This document shows, in pieces, positions 1 to 5,112 of a stretch of 5,242 nt of DNA. The position numbers and the translations under genes are program-made. The notes below the pieces were generated by a model. It saw only the letters and a program-made list of their open reading frames with translations, did no database searches and was not told the DNA's origin. The DNA is from Clostridia bacterium (GTDB lineage Bacteria > Bacillota > Clostridia > Oscillospirales > CAG-272): contig JAGAFQ010000025.1 of NCBI GenBank assembly GCA_017612495.1, positions 1 through 5,242 on the forward strand. Reading direction: 5' to 3'. Every line of letters begins with the position of its first letter. Position 1 is the stretch's first letter.

Positions 1-1462
1 AGAAGTCTTCAAGACCCTGGATGTCGATCATCGTCATCCATCTGTCGCCCTCGGTGATAAGACCGCAGGAAATACCTGCAACGGGAGCTTTGATCGGAAC
101 ACCTGCGTCCATAAGTGCAAGGGTGGAGCCGCAGACAGAAGCCTGGGAGGTCGAGCCGTTAGAGCTTACGACTTCGCTGACCAAACGGATGGTGTAGGGG
201 AATTCTTCAACGCTCGGCAAAACGGGAACGAGCGAACGCTCTGCAAGAGCGCCGTGACCGATCTCGCGGCGTCCGGGCGAACGGGAAGCCTGTGCTTCGC
301 CGGTCGAATAGCCGGGCATATTGTAGTGGTGCATATATCTCTTTGACTCTTCTTCGTCAATGCCGTCAAGAAGCTGAACTTCGCTTATCGAGCCGAGTGT
401 GGCAACGGTGAGCACCTGTGTCTGACCTCTTGTGAAAAGACCCGTGCCGTGAGTTCTGGGAAGAATTCCGACTTCGGCTGAAAGAGGACGGATCTGGTCC
501 ATACGTCTGCCGTCAACACGTTTCTGCTCATCGAGCAGCCAACGGCGTACGATATATTTCTGAAGCTTATAGAGGCATTCGTCCATATCCTTTTCGGATT
601 CGGGATATTTTTCTGCAAATTCCGCATAAACCTTGTCTGTGACGATCTTCATTGCGGCATCGCGTACCTTTTTATCATCGGTGTCAAGAGCTTTCTTGAC
701 GTCTTCGATAACAAAGTTTTTGATGTCTTCATACATTTCGGGATCGACTTCGTGAGCTTCATATTCGAATTTCGGCTTGCCGATCTCTTTCTGAATGCCC
801 GAGATAAAGTCGCAAATGCCCTTGATCTGTTCGTGAGCGAGCATGATGGCGCTGTACATGACCTCATCGCTGACTTCGTTTGCGCCTGCTTCGATCATGA
901 CGACTTTTTCTTTGCTTGCGGCAACGGTGAGCTGCAAATCGCTCTTTTCTCTCTGTTCCTTGCTCGGGTTTACAACGAGTTTGCCGTCGCAAAGACCGAT
1001 CGAAAGACCGCCGATAGGACCGTTCCACGGAATATCGGAAATGGAGATGGCGATGGATGCGCCGATCATCGCGGTGATTTCGGGCGAGCAATCGGGATCA
1101 ACGCTCATTACGGTCAGCGAAATGTTGACGTCGTTTCTCAAATCCTTGGGGAAGAGAGGACGCAGGGGGCGGTCGATAACGCGGCTTGCCAAGATCGCCT
1201 TATCGGAAGGACGGCCTTCTCTGCGGTTGAAGCTGCCGGGGATCTTGCCGACAGAATAGAGTTTTTCTTCAAAGTCGACGGAAAGCGGGAAAAAGTCGAT
1301 TCCGTCACGGGGCTTTTCGCTTGCGGTAGCGCAGGCGAGAATTACGGTCTCACCGTATCTCACGAGTGCGGAGCCGTTTGCAAGACCTGCTACCTTGCCG
1401 GTTTCAACGACTAAGGGGCGTCCGGCGATTTCGTAGTTGAACACTTTGTAGTTTTCAAACAT
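1..1462 (-). CDS. pnp: Polynucleotide phosphorylase (PNPase), N-terminal 487 residues, cut by window edge
   Basis: PNPase is a trimeric 3'-to-5' exoribonuclease that uses phosphate to release nucleoside diphosphates and takes part in cytoplasmic mRNA decay. Translation from the ATG at 1462-1460 stays open to the edge. The first RNase PH-like domain carries FNRREGRPSD (about 78-87) and RPLRPLFP (98-105). An alpha-helical linker spans roughly 235-310. The second RNase PH-like domain starts near RVDGRRMDQIRPL (315-327) and has LFTRGQTQVLTVATLG (342-357), RREIGHGALAERSL (398-411) and the phosphate-site region SSNGSTSQASVCG (433-445). The sequence stops at DIQGLEDF, just before the expected catalytic GDMDFK segment, so that segment, the KH domain and the S1 domain (about 210 residues of the usual 700) lie outside. 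The start is supported by an AAGGAG site (1472-1477) nine bases upstream. It follows rpsO on the same strand. Identity is certain; catalytic competence cannot be judged. Confidence 0.98.
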   Translation of the reverse strand, partial: MFENYKVFNYEIAGRPLVVETGKVAGLANGSALVRYGETVILACATASEKPRDGIDFFPLSVDFEEKLYSVGKIPGSFNRREGRPSDKAILASRVIDRPLRPLFPKDLRNDVNISLTVMSVDPDCSPEITAMIGASIAISISDIPWNGPIGGLSIGLCDGKLVVNPSKEQREKSDLQLTVAASKEKVVMIEAGANEVSDEVMYSAIMLAHEQIKGICDFISGIQKEIGKPKFEYEAHEVDPEMYEDIKNFVIEDVKKALDTDDKKVRDAAMKIVTDKVYAEFAEKYPESEKDMDECLYKLQKYIVRRWLLDEQKRVDGRRMDQIRPLSAEVGILPRTHGTGLFTRGQTQVLTVATLGSISEVQLLDGIDEEESKRYMHHYNMPGYSTGEAQASRSPGRREIGHGALAERSLVPVLPSVEEFPYTIRLVSEVVSSNGSTSQASVCGSTLALMDAGVPIKAPVAGISCGLITEGDRWMTMIDIQGLEDF

Positions 1463-1626
1463 AGTTTGAATCTCCTTCATTTTGATATGAAATATTAAAT
1501 GAAACATTCCTTGCCGTTGGTGCAAGATAAGCACTTAATTTCACGCAGCAACTGTTTTGCGGCGCAAAATTAATTGCTGATCTAACGCCAAAAGAGGGAA
1601 CGTTAAATTTCGTAAAATAAACATAT
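1463..1626 (-). promoter_or_regulatory. pnp leader / rpsO-pnp spacer with small hairpins
   Basis: This stretch between the post-rpsO hairpin and the pnp start has no convincing gene. An open frame at 1455-1658 overlaps the pnp start in another frame and resembles nothing I know. Two small inverted repeats are visible: TTTTGCG-G-CGCAAAA at 1555-1569, and CTTGC/GCAAG with a 7-base loop at 1510-1526. The second lies about 30 bases upstream of the pnp SD. In enterobacteria the pnp leader forms a stem-loop cut by RNase III and then used by PNPase to repress itself. A similar role here is only a guess, because these stems are short. Confidence 0.4.
1524..1551 (-). promoter_or_regulatory. Possible weak internal promoter for pnp
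   Basis: Read on the minus strand, TTGCTG (1546-1551) and TATCTT (1524-1529) are separated by 16 bases, a passable but weak sigma-A-type pair. It would give pnp its own transcript starting about 55 bases before the start codon. The match is imperfect at both boxes in AT-rich DNA, so chance is a real alternative. Confidence 0.25.
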
Positions 1627-1657
1627 TGCTGTCCCCCGACAGTGTCGAAGGACAGCA
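1627..1657 (-). terminator. Stem-loop after rpsO: partial terminator or RNase processing site
   Basis: Ten bases after the rpsO stop codon, the minus-strand RNA can fold into UGCUGUCC-UU-CGAC, loop ACU, GUCG-GG-GGACAGCA. This is a continuous 14-bp stem with two U-G wobble pairs. It is followed by AUAUGUUUAUUUUACG, which is U-rich but interrupted, so termination is probably incomplete. In E. coli the rpsO-pnp spacer also holds a terminator and nuclease sites that set the ratio of S15 to PNPase. The position fits the same role here. The stem is seen directly; the role is inferred. Confidence 0.65.
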
Positions 1658-1666
1658 CAGTTTAAC

Positions 1667-1930
1667 TTATTTTCTCAAGCCGAGTTTTGCAACGATGGCA
1701 CGATAACGTTCGATATCGTTGTTTGCAAGGTAGTTAAGAAGGTTCTTTCTGTGGCCTACCATTTTGAGAAGTCCTCTTCTGCTGTGGTGGTCCTTCATAT
1801 TTACCTTGAGGTGTTCGGTAAGAGAGTTGATTCTTGAGGTCAGAAGCGCGATCTGTACCTCGGGTGAGCCTGTGTCGCCCTCGTGGGTAGCATAGGTCTC
1901 GATGATTTTTTGCTTTTCTTCTTTAAGCAT
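1667..1930 (-). CDS. rpsO: 30S ribosomal protein S15
   Basis: S15 binds the central domain of 16S rRNA early in small-subunit assembly and contributes to an intersubunit bridge. The 87-residue product matches the usual length of 87-89 and has the family signature: THEGDTGSPEVQIALLTSRI (15-34) and KDHHSRRGLLKMVGHRKNLL (46-65), ending KLGLRK. I place the start at the ATG at 1930-1928. An in-frame ATG six codons upstream (1948) is rejected because the SD, AAAGGTG at 1939-1945, lies between the two and is eight bases from the chosen start. The gene has its own strong promoter and a structured leader, and pnp follows 204 bases downstream. S15 often represses its own mRNA, and the leader seen here suits that. 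Confidence 0.97.
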   Translation of the reverse strand: MLKEEKQKIIETYATHEGDTGSPEVQIALLTSRINSLTEHLKVNMKDHHSRRGLLKMVGHRKNLLNYLANNDIERYRAIVAKLGLRK

Positions 1931-2046
1931 GGTTTTTTCACCTTTCATAATTCCTCGCAGCGCAGAAAACGGCGGGTGAAATACTGCAAAGAGCAGCCTC
2001 TTCCGTAAGCCGAGCTGTGGGTATTTTGCTTCATAAAATATGAATG
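1931..2046 (-). promoter_or_regulatory. Structured rpsO 5' leader, candidate S15 autoregulatory element
   Basis: The predicted transcript has a leader of about 115 nt. It opens with hairpin UUCAUA-UUU-UAUGAA (2044-2030). Next, AAAUAC (2026-2021) can pair with GUAUUU (1984-1979), enclosing hairpin AAGAG-GCUG-CUCUU (2002-1989). The bases UUUCACC (1981-1975) can also pair with GGUGAAA (1942-1936), which covers much of the SD AAAGGUG (1945-1939). The two helices share bases 1979-1981, so they compete. Ribosomal-protein leaders that respond to S15 are known in several bacterial groups, with differing folds. I did not recognise a specific published S15 leader class, so this is an inference from pairing and position. 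Confidence 0.5.
1939..1945 (-). promoter_or_regulatory. Shine-Dalgarno site that sets the rpsO start
   Basis: AAAGGTG on the minus strand sits eight bases before the ATG at 1930. It excludes the upstream in-frame ATG at 1948-1946, which overlaps the edge of this site. It can be hidden by pairing with 1975-1981. Confidence 0.75.
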
Positions 2047-2056
2047 CTTAAGCATT
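2043..2056. repeat. Perfect 14-bp palindrome over the rpsO -10/+1 region
   Basis: AATGCTTAAGCATT reads the same on both strands and overlaps the last three bases of the -10 box and the predicted start point. It could be an operator for a dimeric repressor. In read-through RNA it would form a short five-pair hairpin. No factor is identified; chance in AT-rich DNA is possible but less likely for a perfect 14-mer. Confidence 0.6.
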
Positions 2057-2082
2057 ATACACCGAAATATACATTTTGTAAA
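2054..2082 (-). promoter_or_regulatory. Strong sigma-A-type promoter of rpsO
   Basis: On the minus strand, TTTACA (2077-2082, five of six consensus bases) and TATAAT (2054-2059, perfect) are separated by exactly 17 bases. Transcription should begin near 2047. The -35 box begins only six bases after the stop codon of the upstream glycosyltransferase gene, and no terminator lies between them. rpsO can therefore also receive read-through from that gene. A 14-bp palindrome (2043-2056) covers the end of the -10 box and the start point. Confidence 0.85.
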
Positions 2083-2088
2083 GAGTTT

Positions 2089-2850
2089 TCAGCGTTTTTT
2101 TCTGATATTATATAAAATAGTTCCGAAAATGAACTTCGGCAGCTTCATCATCCTGCCGATACGAGATGGCTGGCATAAGAGACGGTAAAGCCATTCGAGA
2201 TGAAATTTCAAAAAGAATTTCGGCGCTCTTTTTGCCGTTCCGGCAAAGACGTCGAGCGAGCCGCCGAGTCCTGCCATCAGCTTTAATCCGCAAAGCTTTT
2301 CTTTGTTTTGCGCCATCCATTTTTCCTGCGCGGGCGCGCCGAGGCAAACGAAGAGCACATCGGCTTTTGAGTCGATTATCTTTTGAATGATCTTTTCGTT
2401 TTCTTCGCCCTCTTTTTTGAAATATCCGTCGTTCGTTCCGCAGATGCAAAGACCCTCGTGCGCAGCCTTTAATTTCTCTGCGGCGGCATCGGCAACACCC
2501 GGCTTTGCGCCCAAAAAGAAAACTTTATATCCTTTTTGCGCGCACAGTTTCAAGAGGTTTTCGCCGAATTCTATTCCGGCGACCTTTTCTTTTAAGGGCG
2601 TGCCCAAAATCTTTGCGGCGAGCAGAACTCCGCTTCCGTCCGGCAGGCGGATCGAGGCGTCGCCTACGACCTTTGCGATCTCTCCGTTTTCGATGCAGCT
2701 TTGCACGATCTCCGCATTCGGCGTTACGACCGTCATGGGATATTTATTGTCGCTCGTTATGTATTCGTCGGCGAGCAAAACGGCCTCTTGCATCGTGATA
2801 TTCGCAATAGCCGTGCCGCGGACGTCGATATTTTTGTATTCTGCTGCCAT
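2089..2850 (-). CDS. WecG/TagA/CpsF-family glycosyltransferase (GT26)
   Basis: Members of this family transfer a sugar, classically N-acetylmannosamine from its UDP form, onto undecaprenyl-diphosphate-GlcNAc in wall teichoic acid, enterobacterial common antigen or capsule synthesis at the inner membrane face. The 253-residue protein shows the family order: TVVTPNAEIV (40-49), RLPDGSGVLLAAKILGTPL (68-86) with D71 at the position of the proposed catalytic base, GYKVFFLGAKPG (107-118), GTNDGYF (138-144), ADVLFVCLGAPAQEKW (163-178), GGSLDVFAGTAKRAP (196-210) and EWLYRLLCQPSR (219-230). The basic C-terminus (IRKKR) fits the family's C-terminal membrane-contacting region. I start at the ATG at 2850; an in-frame ATG at 2904 is rejected because it lies inside the promoter. 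The SD is weak. No teichoic-acid or capsule genes are in view, so the exact sugar and polymer are unknown. Confidence 0.93.
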   Translation of the reverse strand: MAAEYKNIDVRGTAIANITMQEAVLLADEYITSDNKYPMTVVTPNAEIVQSCIENGEIAKVVGDASIRLPDGSGVLLAAKILGTPLKEKVAGIEFGENLLKLCAQKGYKVFFLGAKPGVADAAAEKLKAAHEGLCICGTNDGYFKKEGEENEKIIQKIIDSKADVLFVCLGAPAQEKWMAQNKEKLCGLKLMAGLGGSLDVFAGTAKRAPKFFLKFHLEWLYRLLCQPSRIGRMMKLPKFIFGTILYNIRKKR

Positions 2851-2881
2851 AGTGTCTTCGTCTTCCGTTAATAAAATATAT

Positions 2882-2922
2882 ATTATACGCAAATAATAAC
2901 ACAAATGTTACAAATGTGTCAA
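2882..2922 (-). promoter_or_regulatory. Promoter(s) of the glycosyltransferase gene
   Basis: Two overlapping sigma-A-type pairs are readable on the minus strand. The first has a perfect TTGACA (2917-2922), an 18-base spacer and TATTAT (2893-2898). The second has GTAACA (2906-2911), an 18-base spacer and a perfect TATAAT (2882-2887). Both place the start well upstream of the chosen ATG at 2850. The one or two active start sites cannot be told apart by eye. Confidence 0.7.
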
Positions 2923-2942
2923 TAAAAACGGGCATTTCGCTA

Positions 2943-2971
2943 TTGCATTTGCACGAAAACGAATGTATAAT
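2943..2971 (+). promoter_or_regulatory. Promoter of the rnhA-nifS-iscU operon
   Basis: A perfect TATAAT (2966-2971) lies 17 bases after TTGCAT (2943-2948), which matches only the TTG half of the -35 consensus. Transcription would start near 2978, about 42 bases before the rnhA start codon. It is the only plausible promoter seen before the three-gene plus-strand operon. Confidence 0.65.
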
Positions 2972-3005
2972 ATTCTAATAAGCCAAAAGCAAAGACATTA
3001 TTGTC

Positions 3006-3010
3006 GGAGG
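3006..3010 (+). promoter_or_regulatory. Shine-Dalgarno site that sets a TTG start for rnhA
   Basis: GGAGG lies nine bases before TTG at 3020-3022. It rules out longer starts such as the ATG at 2963, which lies inside the promoter, and is far from the next ATG at 3035. Confidence 0.75.
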
Positions 3011-3019
3011 ATTTTGACA

Positions 3020-3463
3020 TTGAAAAGCATCAGAATGTATACCGACGGCGCTTGCAGCGGAAATCCCGGTCCCGGCGGATACGGCACTATCCTTGTCTAT
3101 CGCGGCAACGAGAAAACGATCTTTGGCGGAGAACGCGAAACGACCAACAACCGAATGGAGATGCGTGCCGTTATAGAGGGCTTGCGCGCCCTTAAAGAGC
3201 CGTGCGAGATCACGCTTTGTTCTGACTCGAAATACGTGATAGATGCGCTCTCAAAAGGCTGGGCAGTATCGTGGAAAAATAAGGGCTGGAAGAAGAGCGA
3301 CGGCAAGCCGGCACAGAATATCGACCTTTGGGAAGAACTTTTGGAATTGGCTTCGCGCCACACACTCATATACGAATGGATAAAAGGACACGACGGTCAT
3401 CCCTATAACGAAAGATGCGATGCTCTTGCGGTTTCGGAGGCCGAAAAACATAAAGACAAATAA
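3020..3463 (+). CDS. rnhA: Ribonuclease HI
   Basis: RNase HI cuts the RNA strand of RNA:DNA hybrids, clearing R-loops and replication primers in the cytoplasm. The 147-residue product is close to the 155 residues of the E. coli enzyme. All four metal-binding carboxylates can be seen: D9 (YTDGACSGNPGPGGYG), E47 (TTNNRMEMRAV), D69 (CSDSKYV) and D134 (NERCDALA), with the catalytic-loop histidine H124 in KGHDGHPYNERCD. The basic protrusion that grips the hybrid is present at about 79-92, with two Trp and several Lys. I use TTG as the start because a GGAGG site is correctly placed and the N-terminus MKSIRMYTDG then matches the family; an ATG at 3035 would remove the first five residues. The desulfurase gene follows after 28 bases, implying one operon. 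Confidence 0.96.
   Translation: MKSIRMYTDGACSGNPGPGGYGTILVYRGNEKTIFGGERETTNNRMEMRAVIEGLRALKEPCEITLCSDSKYVIDALSKGWAVSWKNKGWKKSDGKPAQNIDLWEELLELASRHTLIYEWIKGHDGHPYNERCDALAVSEAEKHKDK
3432..3446 (+). other. Small stem-loop in the last codons of rnhA
   Basis: TTTCGG-AGG-CCGAAA forms a six-pair hairpin 15 bases before the rnhA stop. No U-tract follows, so it is not a terminator. It might slow decay or tune desulfurase expression, or it may be incidental. The preceding GCGGTTTCGG is also found at 5151-5160. Confidence 0.3.
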
Positions 3464-3472
3464 ACATATTTC

Positions 3473-3477
3473 AGGAG
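3473..3477 (+). promoter_or_regulatory. Shine-Dalgarno site of the desulfurase gene, awkward spacing
   Basis: AGGAG lies two bases before the ATG at 3480 and 14 bases before the in-frame ATG at 3492. Neither spacing is ideal. The first is too close for a ribosome and the second is long, so the start is not settled by this site alone. Confidence 0.55.
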
Positions 3478-3491
3478 ATATGATAAATACC

Positions 3492-4658
3492 ATGAAACGC
3501 TTTGTATATGCGGATAACGCCGCTACAACATCCGTATCTCCGAAGGTACTTGAAGCGATGCTTCCGTTCTTCGGTGAGAATTACGGCAATGCGATGAGCT
3601 TATATTCAAAGGGAAGAGAGGCAAAAAAGCCTCTTGAAGAAGCGAGAGAAACCATTGCGGGCATTCTCGAATGCAAGCCGAGCGAGATATATTTCACGTC
3701 GTGCGGATGCGAATCGGATAACTGGGCTATCAAGGGCACGGCACTTGCAAATGCAAAAAAAGGAAAGCATATCATCACGTCCAAGATCGAGCATCCGGCG
3801 GTGCTTGAAACCTGCCGCGCGCTTGAAAAGCAGGGATATGAGGTAACGTATCTCGACGTGGATGAAAACGGCTTTGTAAATCCCGATGACGTGAAGAACG
3901 CCATAAGAGACGACACCATCCTTGTCGCCGTAATGTATGCCAACAATGAGATCGGCACTATCCAGCCCATAAAAGAGATCGCAAGGATCGCACACGAAAG
4001 AAACGTATATTGCTTTACCGATGCCGTTCAGGCTGTCGGAAACATTCCTGTGTCGGTCAAGGATCTTGACGTTGATATGCTCTCGTTTTCGGGCCATAAG
4101 ATACACGCTCCCAAGGGCATCGGTGTTTTGTATATAAAATCCGGAACGAGGGTATTCGACCTTATCGACGGCGGCGGACAGGAAAGAGGCAGAAGAGCCG
4201 GCACCGAAAATACCGCCTACATCGTCGGCATCGCAACGGCGCTCAAAGAAGCCGTTGAGGCTCTGCCGGATATGAAGAGAGTCGAGAAAATGCGCGACCG
4301 TCTTGCAGACGAGCTTTTGAAGGTGCCTTATTCAAGGCTCAACGGCTCAAGAGAGAACCGTCTGCCGGGCAATATCAATATATCGTTTGAATATATCGAG
4401 GGCGAGAGTATGCTCTTGCTCTGCGATATGGATGGCATCTGCATCTCGACCGGCTCCGCCTGCTCATCGAATTCGCTCGAGCCGTCTCACGTGCTCTTGG
4501 CGATAGGTCTGCCGCACGAAAAGGCGCACGGCTCCGCGCGCATAACCATTTCTCATCAGACGACAGACGAAGATATCGACTACATTATTGAGAAACTGCC
4601 GCCGATAGTCAAAAGGCTCAGAGATATGAGCCCCATATACCCGGCGAACAGAACTTGA
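3492..4658 (+). CDS. NifS/IscS-like cysteine desulfurase
   Basis: This PLP enzyme removes sulfur from L-cysteine as a protein-bound persulfide and passes it to the Fe-S scaffold, giving alanine. From the ATG at 3492 it has 388 residues, normal for the family. Landmarks are YADNAATT (6-13), H101 in KIEHPAVLETC, NNEIGTIQP (151-159), D177 and Q180 in FTDAVQAVG, the PLP lysine K203 in SFSGHKIHAPKG, GGGQERGRRAGTEN (227-240), and the catalytic C324 in the loop STGSACSSNSLEPSHV (319-334). That loop is the longer group I (IscS/NifS) form rather than the SufS form. Two spots differ from usual: GNAMSLYS (32-39) where families often have GNPSSxH, and TSCGCESDN (69-77) in place of TSGATE/TSGGTE. The start could be ATG 3480 (four residues longer). 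The iscU gene begins 14 bases after the stop. Confidence 0.96.
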   Translation: MKRFVYADNAATTSVSPKVLEAMLPFFGENYGNAMSLYSKGREAKKPLEEARETIAGILECKPSEIYFTSCGCESDNWAIKGTALANAKKGKHIITSKIEHPAVLETCRALEKQGYEVTYLDVDENGFVNPDDVKNAIRDDTILVAVMYANNEIGTIQPIKEIARIAHERNVYCFTDAVQAVGNIPVSVKDLDVDMLSFSGHKIHAPKGIGVLYIKSGTRVFDLIDGGGQERGRRAGTENTAYIVGIATALKEAVEALPDMKRVEKMRDRLADELLKVPYSRLNGSRENRLPGNINISFEYIEGESMLLLCDMDGICISTGSACSSNSLEPSHVLLAIGLPHEKAHGSARITISHQTTDEDIDYIIEKLPPIVKRLRDMSPIYPANRT

Positions 4659-4672
4659 TTGGAGGAAATAAA

Positions 4673-5101
4673 ATGTATAGCGAAAAAGTAATGGACCATT
4701 TTGCAAATCCACGTAACGTCGGCAAGATTGAAGACGCAAATGCCGTAGGAGAAGTCGGCAACGCAAAATGCGGCGACATTATGAAAATGTATATGAAGAT
4801 AGAGGATGACGGCACGATCTCCGATGTCAAATTCCAGACCTTCGGCTGCGGCGCCGCGATAGCCACATCTTCAATGGCGACCGAAATGATAAAGGGCAAG
4901 AGCATCGACGAGGCTTTGAAGCTCACCAACAAGGCGGTAGTCGAGGCACTTGACGGACTTCCTCCGGCAAAGATACATTGCTCGGTATTGGCAGAAGAAG
5001 CGGTCAGGAGCGCCATTGCCAACTACTATGACGCAAAGGGCATCAAGCACAACATAAACACAGAGTGCGACGGTTGCTGCTCGACCTGCAACAAGCACTG
5101 A
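4673..5101 (+). CDS. iscU: IscU/NifU-type Fe-S cluster assembly scaffold
   Basis: IscU receives sulfur from the desulfurase and holds a nascent Fe-S cluster for transfer to target proteins. The 142-residue protein starts YSEKVMDHFANPRNVG and carries the three cluster cysteines C33 (GNAKCGD), C59 (TFGCGAAIATSS) and C103 (KIHCSVLAEEA), plus D35 and H102. LPPAK (96-100) corresponds to the LPPVK segment that chaperone HscA recognises in E. coli. No SufU-type insertion is seen. It is about 14 residues longer than E. coli IscU and ends in a cysteine-rich tail, CDGCCSTC (132-139). The ATG at 4673 has GGAGG (4661-4665) seven bases upstream. A TTG overlapping the desulfurase stop at 4655 is rejected because the SD would lie inside it. 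Co-transcription with the desulfurase matches function. Confidence 0.95.
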   Translation: MYSEKVMDHFANPRNVGKIEDANAVGEVGNAKCGDIMKMYMKIEDDGTISDVKFQTFGCGAAIATSSMATEMIKGKSIDEALKLTNKAVVEALDGLPPAKIHCSVLAEEAVRSAIANYYDAKGIKHNINTECDGCCSTCNKH

Positions 5102-5112
5102 TAAGACAAACC

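Larger units (their letters stand above)
2851..3019. promoter_or_regulatory. Divergent intergenic region between the glycosyltransferase and rnhA
   Basis: This AT-rich stretch holds back-to-back promoters for the leftward glycosyltransferase and the rightward rnhA operon, with about 20 bases between their -35 boxes. The direct repeat CAAATGT at 2902-2908 and 2911-2917, nine bases apart, lies within the leftward promoter and could bind a regulator. I see no IscR-type operator and no coding potential. Confidence 0.75.

Noticed and set aside
752..1414. 220-residue open frame on the plus strand
   Set aside because: It is the complement of the PNPase coding sequence, whose motifs are unmistakable on the minus strand. 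The plus-strand product resembles no known family and has no SD or promoter.
1455..1658. 67-residue minus-strand frame in the rpsO-pnp spacer
   Set aside because: It overlaps the pnp start in a different frame, begins within the post-rpsO hairpin, has no SD and has no recognisable motif.
1931..1948. Upstream ATG giving rpsO six extra residues (MKGEKT)
   Set aside because: The SD AAAGGTG lies within that extension, and S15 proteins normally begin close to the chosen methionine.
1931..2046. Metabolite riboswitch or T-box in the rpsO leader
   Set aside because: The leader is short and lacks the conserved cores of the common riboswitches and the T-box motif. A ribosomal-protein leader explains its position better.
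2387..2896. 169-residue plus-strand frame with hydrophobic stretches
   Set aside because: It lies opposite the glycosyltransferase gene and its composition mirrors that gene's codons; the minus-strand family motifs are clear.
2851..3019. Possible IscR operator controlling the Fe-S operon
   Set aside because: I looked for a type 1 or type 2 IscR-like palindrome in the divergent region and found none that fits.
3606..4106. 166-residue minus-strand frame
   Set aside because: It is antisense to the cysteine desulfurase, which is intact and conserved on the plus strand.
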